This document shows positions 9,636 to 17,901 of a DNA stretch of 46,979 nt, one piece after another. The DNA is from Acidimicrobiaceae bacterium (GTDB lineage: Bacteria > Actinomycetota > Acidimicrobiia > Acidimicrobiales > RAAP-2). Position numbers and translations under genes: made by a program. Every line of letters begins with the position of its first letter. Position 1 is the stretch's first letter. Under the pieces are notes generated by a model that did not search any database, had not been told where the DNA came from, and saw only the letters and a program-made list of their open reading frames with translations. Location of the stretch: contig PLEI01000030.1 of assembly GCA_003136415.1 (NCBI GenBank), forward strand, positions 1-46,979, written 5' to 3'.

Positions 9636-10067
9636 ATGGCAATAACCGACGAAGGCAAAATTCTCAAAACCCTTGGCCCGCATCTGCTCACGCTCGGAAT
9701 CGCGCTCCACGACTGCCTGCTTTCGGCGGGCTGCACCTCCTACGTAAAGACCATCTACATCGGATACGACTTGAACGGCGTCATGGTAGCAGCCCTTTAT
9801 CCCCACTCTGATCGAGTCGAAATCGCACTCGCCCTACCAGATGACCACGAATCAGCGCTGCTGATTGATGCAACCCACCTGACATGGCGGACTCTGCCGG
9901 TGGCTGCCATAGTCAAGACGGAAAACGATTTGGAGGAGGCACTCCATCTGGCAGAAGAAGCATGCCAACGAATCGCGTCAGGCCTGCACGACGTAGAGCG
10001 GCCAAACGATTTCTTCGCAAAGTCTCAAAGGGAATCGGATCTCGGTAGTCATAGACCTAACCGGTGA
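9636..10067 (+). CDS. DUF5655-like protein
   Basis: About 143 residues from the ATG at 9636; a TTG at 9585 would add 17. The pattern of an N-terminal helix (ILKTLGPHLLTLGIALHDCLLSAG), a beta-rich middle (VKTIYIGYDLNGVMVAALYPHSDRVEIALAL) and a closing helix (DLEEALHLAEEACQRI) resembles DUF5655, a domain of unknown role. It is divergent from the restriction operon, separated by about 220-270 bp in which I see no other gene. It may be an unrelated island passenger. No signal peptide or membrane segment is visible. Confidence 0.6.
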   Translation: MAITDEGKILKTLGPHLLTLGIALHDCLLSAGCTSYVKTIYIGYDLNGVMVAALYPHSDRVEIALALPDDHESALLIDATHLTWRTLPVAAIVKTENDLEEALHLAEEACQRIASGLHDVERPNDFFAKSQRESDLGSHRPNR

Positions 10068-10176
10068 CCGCTGAGTGAATCACGTTGTGGGAGTTTAAGA
10101 ACTAGTCACAATGGGCAGTCTTAAGTCTTCATTCGTAATGAGGAAAGCAGCTGGCGACAATTTCCCTGAGGGTTTC

Positions 10177-10674
10177 TTACCGCGTCGCACCTAGAGTGAA
10201 AGTAGCTCGCTCGATGCGCAGCATTTCGAATGGCGAAATGCACTGAACCTCCAGAGCCAAGCAGGCATCGGGAATCTTTATGATTCTCACGCTGTTCTTT
10301 CGAACCTCGTGAGTAACCACAGTCAGTGAATTGGCAAGCGCTGCCGCCGCAAGAAAGTAATCGGCAGCTTGCAAGAAGGTGCTGACCGCTCCAGACTCAT
10401 AGGCTGCGCTAGTCACCCAGGTGCTAACCGTGGCCAGACTCACAAGAGTGGCGACATCTGGCGGAAGGAAGAATCCATCACCTCGAGGTCGTGCCCAATC
10501 GGTGAGTTCATCCTCACGCTCAAGTATCTCTTCCTTGACCTTATGGATGCTATGAACGCGACGATCGGCATTGGCCTCATCAAGCCAACTCCAGAATGCT
10601 GGGCAGAAGTCGAAGCCATAGTGACGGTTCTTTGCTTCGATGAAGACATTGGTGTCGAGCAGGTACTTCATCAA
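10177..10674 (-). CDS. PIN-like ribonuclease toxin, DUF4411 type
   Basis: 165 residues. It starts with YLLDTNVFIEAKN, the first acidic position of a PIN-like fold. Further acidic residues follow in KEEILEREDELTDW, AADYFLAAAAL and PDACLAL, and the run LTVVTHEVR matches the DUF4411 style. PIN domains are metal-dependent RNases and DUF4411 members are usually paired with an HTH/metallopeptidase protein, exactly the gene found upstream. The start overlaps that gene's stop as ATGA. I infer it is the toxin or effector half of a two-gene module. Confidence 0.82.
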   Translation of the reverse strand: MMKYLLDTNVFIEAKNRHYGFDFCPAFWSWLDEANADRRVHSIHKVKEEILEREDELTDWARPRGDGFFLPPDVATLVSLATVSTWVTSAAYESGAVSTFLQAADYFLAAAALANSLTVVTHEVRKNSVRIIKIPDACLALEVQCISPFEMLRIERATFTLGATR

Positions 10675-11825
10675 AGCACGCCCAGCGACTGGGCTAGTTC
10701 CTGGAAGGTCGACTGCTTTTTGAAGCCCAGTAGCCGAAAGGCCTCGTTGTACAACGTCTGGCCTTCAAGCGTGCTGGTTATGACCGCGCGTGCGAACTTC
10801 TTGCTGACGCGCACCGGCTGCGTGTTGTAGAAGTCTCCGCCGCTGCCGGCTGGTCGTAATGCGATCACTCTCCGCAACTCAGCGTCATAGAGATCGCCAT
10901 ATGCTGCCGGTAGCGCCCCACCAGCATCCTTGATGCGGCGAAGGATGACGAGAGTACTGACCCGAAAGCGACGAGCCAGTCGTTCAAGCTCTTCAACCAA
11001 ATCTCCGCCTGGACGATACTCACCGCGAATCGCCAAAACGGGTACGAGGAACTCCGCTGCCACCCGATTGCACCAACGCTCTACGGCATTACCGACCGTC
11101 GAGTCGATCGTCGAATTAGAAAGGGCCGTTTGACCGAGCCAGACGTGAGCCAGTTCATGGGCCAAGGTAAAGATTTGGGCGGCCTTGGTGTCGGCACCGT
11201 TGATGAAGATGACCGGGGCCAATTCATCGGCGAGCGCAAAGCCTCGGAATTCCGATGGATCAAGCGCTCGATGAGTGTTGGATCCGACAACACCGCTCAC
11301 CATTACGAGAACGCCCAGATCCTCTGCGTGTTCGCGCAAAGCGCGTAACGCTTCAGTCCAACTGGCGTACTGTCGTCGCGATTCCACACTGAAATCAAGT
11401 GCCTGGCGCATCTGGTTAGCTGCCTGCACTACGTCATCGGCGGCGCTGAGAGACCCAACGAACGAAAGTGGCTGAGCTCCACTGCTCTTCTCAAAGTCTC
11501 GAAACCATTCTTGACGCTGCTGACACAGATACACGGTGTCGAGGAGATTCGGGGACGGCCGAGAGATCGCCCGATTTGCCATGGTTCGGAAATCCGGAAT
11601 TGGCACTGGCTCAGATGGTGGCTCGCTGAGAAAGAGCATGCCTATAGGTGTGTGGGTTGCGTTGGCGAAGTCCTCCAACTGCTTGAGAGTCGGTTGAAGC
11701 GCCCCACTCTCCCACTCCTCCAATTTGGGGAATCGGGGCCTGAGGTCGGCGACGCTCAGGGAAGAACGAGAACGGGCCCAGTTCAGCAACTGTGGCTTCA
11801 CGGTGACTCGCACGGGCATAGCCAT
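10671..11825 (-). CDS. XRE helix-turn-helix / ImmA-IrrE metallopeptidase fusion
   Basis: 384 residues. The N-terminal region (about 10-65) is an XRE-type HTH (LLNWARSRSSLSVADLRPRFPKLEEWESG). The C-terminal half has the ImmA/IrrE zinc-protease motif HELAHVWLG within AQIFTLAHELAHVWLG. In this family the protease cleaves repressors or the protein's own partner. Here it most likely regulates the downstream PIN protein, with which it is coupled by ATGA overlap. Immediately upstream are three evenly spaced copies of AGAGAAAA on the coding strand, a good candidate for its own binding sites. A second ATG two codons in (11819) is an alternative start. Confidence 0.9.
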   Translation of the reverse strand: MAMPVRVTVKPQLLNWARSRSSLSVADLRPRFPKLEEWESGALQPTLKQLEDFANATHTPIGMLFLSEPPSEPVPIPDFRTMANRAISRPSPNLLDTVYLCQQRQEWFRDFEKSSGAQPLSFVGSLSAADDVVQAANQMRQALDFSVESRRQYASWTEALRALREHAEDLGVLVMVSGVVGSNTHRALDPSEFRGFALADELAPVIFINGADTKAAQIFTLAHELAHVWLGQTALSNSTIDSTVGNAVERWCNRVAAEFLVPVLAIRGEYRPGGDLVEELERLARRFRVSTLVILRRIKDAGGALPAAYGDLYDAELRRVIALRPAGSGGDFYNTQPVRVSKKFARAVITSTLEGQTLYNEAFRLLGFKKQSTFQELAQSLGVL

Positions 11826-11840
11826 AGATTCTCACCCATT

Positions 11841-11884
11841 TTTTCTCTCCGGGCTGACTTTTCTCTCTCGAACGCCTTTTCTCT
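11841..11884 (-). promoter_or_regulatory. Three iterons AGAGAAAA at exact 18-bp period upstream of the XRE/ImmA gene
   Basis: On the plus strand TTTTCTCT occurs at 11841-11848, 11859-11866 and 11877-11884, so successive copies are exactly 18 bp apart. They begin 16 bp upstream of the XRE/ImmA start codon. Regular phasing just upstream of a gene encoding an HTH protein is typical of autoregulatory operators. Which protein binds is inferred. Confidence 0.6.
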
Positions 11885-12583
11885 AAATTGCCTCAACTGT
11901 CGCGCCCCCGTCTTTGGCCACCACTCAGTCCATGACCAACTCAAAACCAACCAACCAACAATCAGACTGACCAGACCCAAGCCATTACGGACCGAGTCGC
12001 TCGCTAGAAGTGGGCTCGAATGACCGAGCCCCAGCGAGACACAATGTCGTCGGATATCTGCGCGGCCGTCGTCGTCGCTCAACCGAACAGTGTCGGTGAG
12101 TCCGTCGCGTGAATGACGATCGTCACGGGCCTCATCGCCGACATCGCTCCCGCCGACGGCGGTGCGCTTGATAGCTACCTCAATGACGCGACGATCGCGC
12201 ATTGGGTGAGCACGCGTGCCCTCTCGGGTACGTCGTGACAAATACTCATCTCCTCTTGCGGAGCACTAAGTCACATCGTGCATGTCCACCGCGGCTCAGG
12301 GGCGAGCGTCTCGAGCGTCCCCGGGCGCTGCCCCACCAATTCCAAATATCATGCCCCATTTATCCACCCCGTCTACTGGATGCGAAACGTGGTCTGCCTC
12401 GGCTATGCCGGCGGACCTGCCTCCCTAGCGAGGTACAGCCCTCTTCATCATGGGCGACTTCGTCGGTCGCTAGCCCCTTGCTTCTCCAGTCTCGCCATAT
12501 AAGTCGGTGACTGCACGCCCGGTCGACTCAGGCACGGTCACTGCCGCAACTCAAAGTGAGTGCACACAACGAAAAGGTCAATC
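11885..12583. other. About 700 bp with no firm gene; possible decayed sequence
   Basis: This stretch separates the XRE/PIN module from the next plausible gene. It holds only short frames. A 30-codon frame at 12020-12112 is followed directly by a 41-codon frame at 12113-12238. There is also a long opposite-strand frame rich in Arg and Asp that looks like a shadow. I see no transposase, RNA gene or clear terminator. The composition resembles coding DNA that has lost its frame. Confidence 0.4.
12113..12238 (+). CDS. Possible 41-aa small protein
   Basis: A short frame beginning MTIVTGLIADI and ending RALSGTS. Its ATG lies directly after the stop of a preceding 30-codon frame (TGA then ATG), an arrangement that permits coupled translation. 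It has a mixed, globular-like composition but no family I know and no good ribosome binding site of its own. It may equally be a fragment of a decayed gene. Confidence 0.2.
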   Translation: MTIVTGLIADIAPADGGALDSYLNDATIAHWVSTRALSGTS

Positions 12584-12967
12584 ATGCCACTCAACCTATT
12601 CACCCCACCATCGGGACAACAGGGACTTGTCGAACTCCAAGACGTCGTGGACGAGGTCAACGTGAAGGAAGTTAGCAAGTGCGTGAACGTGGACCTAACC
12701 CCCGGGGCCGTTCTGTGTCTCGCGAAGCTGTTGGTCGAGGCGACGCGCGCTGGCTTTTGCGAAGCGGATGGAGGGTTGGATTCTGTCACCGATACGGAAC
12801 TGTTGAAGATGGTGTGGGGCTTTGTGGACACCTTGCCGTTATTGCTGGTCGAGGTATTGCGTGAGCGTGTCGATGTGACGGCTCGGAGTATTGCTTCGTA
12901 CCAGAGCCGATACACCCGTGGCGTCCGTGCGCTGGTTGCGCACCTTGCCACTCGTGGGTTGGCGTGA
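12584..12967 (+). CDS. Hypothetical 127-aa helical protein
   Basis: The ATG at 12584 has AAAAGG about 6 bases upstream and is preferred over a GTG further upstream. The product is mostly predicted helix: LTPGAVLCLAKLLVEATRAG, ELLKMVWGFVDTLPLLLVEVLRERV and SIASYQSRYTRGVRALVAHLA. No membrane segment is long enough to be convincing. I recognise no family. Codon use looks coding-like and the frame has no competing frame of similar quality, so I think it is a real island gene of unknown function. Confidence 0.5.
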   Translation: MPLNLFTPPSGQQGLVELQDVVDEVNVKEVSKCVNVDLTPGAVLCLAKLLVEATRAGFCEADGGLDSVTDTELLKMVWGFVDTLPLLLVEVLRERVDVTARSIASYQSRYTRGVRALVAHLATRGLA

Positions 12968-13417
12968 GCCAAGAGGTCACTCAGTTGGAATCCCGGTCTT
13001 GAGAAGTAGCGAGCTCTTGTTTCGTCCGAAATACGTCATCCTGGTTCCCGGGCAACAGCATTGAGCGCCTCAGCCATGTCACGTCGAAGTCGCTACGGGA
13101 ATCGGCAAAGTCCTATTTGACAATTACTCGAATGTGTGAATGAAAGGAGTGTCCCTCGGTGGCAATTCGCCGAGACTCGGAGTTGGAGATTTTCGGATCG
13201 ATGTCTCCGGGACCATTCTCGGATGGGGTGTCTCGTTAGCAGTGGACCCAGCGGTCCGACGCGAAAGCAAGTGTCCGCCGGTACGGGGCGAAAGCAACGT
13301 GCCACAAGGGGCCCAGCGAGGCTGCTCTCGCTGGGGAGTCCCTGAGGGCCTTTCGAGGTCAGCGGGGGTTTCACCGTAAAGGTGGCTCCACGGACAGATT
13401 GCTGTCCACTTCGCGGC
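12968..13417. other. About 450 bp without a convincing gene
   Basis: Contains a promoter-like TTGACA near 13117 followed by AAAGGAG near 13142. That could serve a 26-codon frame from the GTG at about 13158, which stops quickly. Overlapping 60-100 codon frames on both strands have low-complexity, shadow-like composition. I cannot assign any function; a decayed mobile element is possible. Confidence 0.35.
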
Positions 13418-13449
13418 AGTACGCGGTGGCCGAACGGCCACCGCGTACT
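13418..13449. terminator. Perfect 14-bp stem-loop
   Basis: The arms AGTACGCGGTGGCC (13418-13431) and GGCCACCGCGTACT (13436-13449) are exact reverse complements with a 4-base loop. There is no clear U tract on either strand. It may be a factor-independent terminator lacking the tail, a structured RNA, or a protein-binding palindrome. It lies 14 bp from a second perfect hairpin. Confidence 0.5.
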
Positions 13450-13463
13450 ACTCCTAAATGTGA

Positions 13464-13497
13464 CACACGCCCGACTCGTATCCGAGTCGGGCGTGTG
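13464..13497 (-). terminator. Perfect 15-bp stem-loop just after the 106-aa gene
   Basis: The arms CACACGCCCGACTCG (13464-13478) and CGAGTCGGGCGTGTG (13483-13497) are exact reverse complements with a 4-base loop. The hairpin begins 2 bp after the stop codon of the minus-strand gene ending at 13500, so a terminator for that gene is the simplest reading. A run of T after it is lacking, which leaves some doubt. Confidence 0.6.
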
Positions 13498-13499
13498 CG

Positions 13500-13820
13500 C
13501 TAACGCTGAAGATACAACCTGGCTCGCGTCTCTTCGTTGTCGAGAAATAGCTGTGCCCTCTCGAGTTCGGTGAGGTCAGGAACCCCATCGAGTACGTACG
13601 AGCCGGGGGCACCCTCCAGGCGAGCGGACACAACCGCCAAGCCGCGCGCTTCGTTTGCAATCATCCGAGCCCTCTTCACGGCCAGAGCAATGCGGTTCAT
13701 GACATCCTCAGCAACCCGCATCAAGTTCTCCACCCCACTACATTCTTCTAAGTGCTGGTGAAGTGTCTCTAGGTACGTGTCTCGAATCATTGCTACAGCA
13801 AGTTCAAGTTCGTCGGTCAT
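13500..13820 (-). CDS. Hypothetical 106-aa helical protein
   Basis: A complete frame from the ATG at 13820, with AAAGAGGT just upstream, ending directly before a perfect hairpin. The product is almost entirely helical (ELAVAMIRDTYLETLHQHLEE, NRIALAVKRARMIANEARGLA, ELERAQLFLDNEETRARLYLQR). There is no membrane segment and no family I recognise. The good start signal, hairpin terminator and balanced composition argue that it is real. It is a stand-alone gene about 240 bp from the recombinase gene; the space between holds no recognisable feature. Confidence 0.6.
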   Translation of the reverse strand: MTDELELAVAMIRDTYLETLHQHLEECSGVENLMRVAEDVMNRIALAVKRARMIANEARGLAVVSARLEGAPGSYVLDGVPDLTELERAQLFLDNEETRARLYLQR

Positions 13821-14059
13821 AAGACCTCTTTCGCTTGTGATGTCGGTCTCTCCGACAGCATCAACCGTTGAGGCGTGAGCCCATATGTCTAGGGGCTCTC
13901 GGTGTTGTTGCTCTCGAAGTAATTTGGTCTGAATGGACCCGAGGCAGGTGTCAGCTCATCGCCGCAACACGCAAAGTTGCAAGAGGGACCGGCAAGCTCA
14001 AGACCGAGCCGTTTCGCCTCGAGTCGCAGCCGGTGATAGTTCTTGCTCGAAGCAGTCCT

Positions 14060-15364
14060 TTAGAGATCCAACACGTCGAGGACCCTTACCTTGCTGACTG
14101 CGTCGCTATACGCCTCCACCAGATCAATGGTCGCCAATCCAACATGGTCGGCAATCACTCGCGAGTCCACACCGGCGGACCGCAATTGAGTAACCAAACC
14201 TCGCCGCATACTGTGACCACTCAACCCCCGGTCCCCAGAGTCTGGCTCAATCCCGGCAAGCTTCATCCATTGAATCAACTTCAAACGAAGTGCTCTCGTG
14301 GCCACCCCTAGACCCTCGGCTCGACATTTTGCCTCGAAGTCAGCCTTGGTCGGGTAGCGAGGGTCACCGACTCGCCAACCTTTCGCCATCTTCACTTGAC
14401 CGGCGTCATACAATGTGTCTTTCAGCATGATCTCGCCCGACGCCTCGACCTTCGGCAACGCAAAAATCCTCTGTACATCTCCGCGAAATGGCGCCGACGC
14501 ATCTAACCACGCCTGCAACGCTGTCCAGGGACAAAGACTCCGGTCCGCGATCTTCTCAATTGGCGTCGAGAATCCGTTCCTTTTCATCTTCTGGTAATTG
14601 CTTTCGAGAAACAGCACGCCATCTCGCTCCTTCAACCACCCCAAATCGGCCCTTGCGATCTCATCAAGGCGGCGACCGGCGAACCACGCGATTAACAAAA
14701 CCGCCTTGATTCGGATCCGAAGAAGTTCCACCACCTTGGGCGATTGGAAGGGGAGTTGGTCCAGACATTCCACCATGGAACGCACCTCCTCAAGTGTGAG
14801 TGGATGGGCCTTCTTCTTCGACGCCCCGTGTGCTGCGTGGTGCCGAGCAACGGACTGTCTCGCCATCGACACCGCCGCATGATCAGCCGGATTCGTGAAA
14901 CCAGCACGCAGGTGATACGAGCGGATGGCGGACAAATCCCCACTAATTGTGTCGGGCGAAAGGTGTTGGCCCGACCGGTACGCGACATAGAGCAGCACCG
15001 TCGCGCTGCACGCGGGCAGACTGGCGAGTCCCATCCCGTCGCACCATCTGGTAAACGGCCGCCAGAGTCCGGCGTAACTCTTGATGGAGTTGTCCATCAA
15101 TTGTCCCGAAGTAGCAAGCTCCTTCGCGCGATCCACCAATTCGAGAAGGCTCGTGTTCTCGGTAGCCATAGTCGCCAATTCCTCCCAGATAGGGCTGGGC
15201 AGTTGTGGCGCCAGAGATGAGGCTTCCACTTCGATCGCATCGAGTCGCAGCGTCGCGTCGATCTTGCGGACGACGGGCTTCGAGGTCTTGATCTTACGAG
15301 TCGTAGTACGGGGCGGCTGAATCATGGTGATGACGGTTCCGACATACTCCGCCGCGGCAATCAC
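14060..15364 (-). CDS. Tyrosine recombinase (phage integrase family)
   Basis: 434 residues from a GTG at 15364; the ATG at 15325 is an alternative start. A core-binding SAM-like domain covers about residues 65-170. The catalytic domain shows Arg in AGRRLDEI (231/232), His384 and Arg387 in GHSMRRG, His407 in ADHVG and the nucleophile Tyr419 in VEAYSD. All catalytic positions are present. It is divergent from a second, different tyrosine recombinase with only 119 bp between start codons, so the two may act together or control each other. It is a distant relative of the tRNA-adjacent integrase in this window, not a copy. Confidence 0.88.
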   Translation of the reverse strand: MIAAAEYVGTVITMIQPPRTTTRKIKTSKPVVRKIDATLRLDAIEVEASSLAPQLPSPIWEELATMATENTSLLELVDRAKELATSGQLMDNSIKSYAGLWRPFTRWCDGMGLASLPACSATVLLYVAYRSGQHLSPDTISGDLSAIRSYHLRAGFTNPADHAAVSMARQSVARHHAAHGASKKKAHPLTLEEVRSMVECLDQLPFQSPKVVELLRIRIKAVLLIAWFAGRRLDEIARADLGWLKERDGVLFLESNYQKMKRNGFSTPIEKIADRSLCPWTALQAWLDASAPFRGDVQRIFALPKVEASGEIMLKDTLYDAGQVKMAKGWRVGDPRYPTKADFEAKCRAEGLGVATRALRLKLIQWMKLAGIEPDSGDRGLSGHSMRRGLVTQLRSAGVDSRVIADHVGLATIDLVEAYSDAVSKVRVLDVLDL

Positions 15365-15483
15365 CGCCTATTTGTTGATTTAAGGCAGCTATCGAGGAAC
15401 TATCGAGTGCCGTCCTAAAGGCTGGACCCTAGGAAGCAACGTTCCTGAGTGCCAGGATTTAGGGACTCGACACTGTACTCAGC
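15365..15483. promoter_or_regulatory. Shared intergenic region between divergent recombinases
   Basis: 119 bp that must contain both promoters. It has a direct repeat CTATCGAG at 15389-15396 and 15400-15407 (11-bp period) and a small inverted repeat AGGAA/TTCCT around 15431-15446. These could be operator or recombination-arm sites. No function is proven. Confidence 0.4.
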
Positions 15484-16986
15484 ATGACCAAATCCAAGAA
15501 CAGCCCTGCACCCACGTCAACCGAGTTAGTTATCACACCTTTTGCGACGGCGTTGGAACATCCAGATGGCCTCACCTCCGCAGTGATTGCCGAGCTCGAC
15601 CGGCTTATGGGGGTGGTCGCCGACCTGCAAGCCTCTTCTCACGCAGACTCCACAATTGAGCGTTACTCGCGCCAATGGGACAGGTTCGTCCGGTGGTGCT
15701 CTGCTCACAGCCTGCCGTCGACGCTGCCGGTTCCTGTTGAGCTCCTGATGCTCTACGTCGCTGACTGGGCCACGAAGGACCCGCCGCCAGCGCATGCCAC
15801 CATTGTGCAGGCGCTGGCCGCCATTGACTGGGTCCACGCAAATCGGAAGGTTCCGCAACCTCGATCCCCCGAACTCGACAAACTGCGAAGAGGAATGCGC
15901 AACCGACTCGGCGTTGCACCGAAGCGTAAAGCCGCGCCTCTTCTTCTCACACATTTACTCCCCCTGGGTCGCTACCTACTCGCCCCCACTCGTGCTCAAG
16001 TGCGGGACGCCATGGTTATCGGACTTCGAGCCCTCGAACTTTCCTATGGCGAGATCACGGCGCTCAGTGACTCTGACGCGACCGCCATTTCCCCCGAGAA
16101 GTTCGAACTACGAATCGTTGACCGGATTGTCACCATCCCTCTTCACGAAGGCTTCCTGGACCTGGGCAGAACACTGACGCAATGGCTCGAGCTGCGCGGT
16201 GAATGGAGTGGCCCACTCATCTCTCGGTTGACGAGCGACGACAGCGTGATTGCCCGACCGATCTCAGTTCAAACCGTACGCTCCATCATCTTGAAGTGGG
16301 CGAGACGTGCCAACGTTGAGTTGACCCACGGCACTGTCGTCAACAATGAAGAAGCGATCATGCTGCTCCAAAATGCTCTGGCGCTGGTACCGAGCAACGT
16401 TCGCAACATGGCGTGCATTTGGTTGCTGTGGGCTGGCGCGCTGCGTAGTGATGAACTTGTCCATGTTCGCATCAAGCACCTGTCTTTTGATGAGAGCGGC
16501 ATGACCCTCACGATTCCTCGATCAAAGACTGATCAAGAAGGTAAGGGGATGGTCGCATTCGTGCCACGAGGGGATCATCTCGAAACTGACGTGGTGGGAG
16601 CCGTCGAGCGCTGGATCGAGCTCCTGCGCGCGGCCGGGGCAAACGACGATAACTTCATTCTCTGCCCGGTCGACCGCCACGAGAATCTTTGTCTCTTCGC
16701 AGAAGACTACAACGGCTCTCTGCAACCAATCCCCGCGGTCAACGGCCAGGTCGTTACCGACATGATTCGCGAGTCACTGCGCGCCGCGAGGATTGAGGGG
16801 ATTGATATCGATGCCTTCTCGTCGCATTCTGGCAAGCGAGGAATTGCGACCCAACTGGCTAGAAGCAAGGTGGACCTCTCAGCGATTGCCACGGTGACTC
16901 GCCACAAGTCCCTCCAGACCGTCAAAGGCTACGTCGAGGAGGAGGAACGCAAAACGACAAGTGCGCTGCTGAACCTCGAACTCTAG
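15484..16986 (+). CDS. Tyrosine recombinase with a duplicated, partly degenerate catalytic half
   Basis: 500 residues, longer than usual. The N-terminal SAM-like core-binding domain is about 50-150. A segment at about 170-260 (RDAMVIGLRALELSYGEITA onward) parallels the true catalytic domain beginning near 308 (RNMACIWLLWAGALRSDELV), suggesting an internal duplication whose first copy has lost catalytic residues. In the second copy Arg321, His448, His474 (TRHKS) and Tyr483 (KGYVE) are present. The usual second Arg of HxxR is Lys451 (HSGKRG), with an Arg one position later. Activity is therefore uncertain. Divergent from the 434-residue recombinase. Confidence 0.85.
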   Translation: MTKSKNSPAPTSTELVITPFATALEHPDGLTSAVIAELDRLMGVVADLQASSHADSTIERYSRQWDRFVRWCSAHSLPSTLPVPVELLMLYVADWATKDPPPAHATIVQALAAIDWVHANRKVPQPRSPELDKLRRGMRNRLGVAPKRKAAPLLLTHLLPLGRYLLAPTRAQVRDAMVIGLRALELSYGEITALSDSDATAISPEKFELRIVDRIVTIPLHEGFLDLGRTLTQWLELRGEWSGPLISRLTSDDSVIARPISVQTVRSIILKWARRANVELTHGTVVNNEEAIMLLQNALALVPSNVRNMACIWLLWAGALRSDELVHVRIKHLSFDESGMTLTIPRSKTDQEGKGMVAFVPRGDHLETDVVGAVERWIELLRAAGANDDNFILCPVDRHENLCLFAEDYNGSLQPIPAVNGQVVTDMIRESLRAARIEGIDIDAFSSHSGKRGIATQLARSKVDLSAIATVTRHKSLQTVKGYVEEEERKTTSALLNLEL

Positions 16987-17167
16987 AACGTCGGATTTTG
17001 TAGATGGATATCGCTGGAGCACAATATCTGCGTCAACGCGTGTGGGCATTGCTCTTCAGGGTGACTGATCACGATTGAGTAGCAGCACCCACGTAGCATC
17101 CGACTGTTGCTTAGTAAGGTCCGGTAACAACATCTACGGCGACTGCAACTTTGGTCTTCACCTCTGC

Positions 17168-17677
17168 CTAAGACATTGGGCGGAGCGGACCCTCCATATA
17201 CGTCCCGATGCGAGCAACTATTTCGTCGAGAGAACTTTGGACACCGTCGGAGTTCGGCAAGAGTCCCAACTTCTGAAGCCAGAGTCCTCGATGATCTTCG
17301 TCGGCAAGGTGGGTGGCCCACATGGTCATGAAGCCATTATTCTGCGCATGACGTGCACATTCCAGAACGAGGTTCGTGCCAATGTTGTTTCCTTGACGTT
17401 GCGGTACCACCGCCACCTCCTCAAGATAGACGCCGGTCTCGCCGTCAAAGTAGTCGCAGAGAGCGAATCCGACAGTTCGGCCATTGAGTCTCGCAACAAT
17501 GATCCATCCTCGGTATCGAAACAAAGCGGGGAGAAAATCCGTCGCGAACCATCGCGGGAAGACCCGTCGCCTCAACTTCATGATCTCGCGGGGCCATTTC
17601 GATATCGGAGCCTCGATCAACTCGAATGACGCCGTCCGATCATGATTCAAATCGCCGTCTCGTCGATGAATGTTCAC
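17168..17677 (-). CDS. GNAT-family N-acetyltransferase
   Basis: About 169 residues. The acetyl-CoA binding region is visible as VYLEEVAVVPQRQGNNIGTNLVLECARHAQNNG, with the Q/RxxGxG/A-like loop RQGNNIG. An earlier strand pair holds IIVARLNGRTVGFALCDYF. The frame is open far upstream, but the GTG at 17677 is chosen because GGGAGGAGAG lies just before it; an ATG at 17692 is the alternative. Substrate unknown. It lies just outside the MITE-like/IS1595 nest and is likely an island gene. The 180 bp between it and the recombinase contain nothing I can identify. Confidence 0.8.
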   Translation of the reverse strand: MNIHRRDGDLNHDRTASFELIEAPISKWPREIMKLRRRVFPRWFATDFLPALFRYRGWIIVARLNGRTVGFALCDYFDGETGVYLEEVAVVPQRQGNNIGTNLVLECARHAQNNGFMTMWATHLADEDHRGLWLQKLGLLPNSDGVQSSLDEIVARIGTYMEGPLRPMS

Positions 17678-17901
17678 TGCCTCTCCTCCCATGGCGTCAT
17701 AGTTATCATCACCCCCCCGTGTGACACAAGAACCGTTGGGATGTCTACTGACTACTCTCCAGCAAGACGGGGAAGCTCCGAGCCAACTTTTGTTGTTGGA
17801 ACGAACACGACGTAAAGCCCACAGGGTTCGGCGTTTGGTGGAGATTCGGTGACGTGTAACTTGACAAACCCAGACCACCTGTTTGAGATTAGGGTAAGTG
17901 G

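Noticed and set aside
13140..13379. A 79-codon frame and opposite-strand frames near the hairpins
   Set aside because: Overlapping frames of similar length on both strands with shadow-like composition; no domain and no consistent start.
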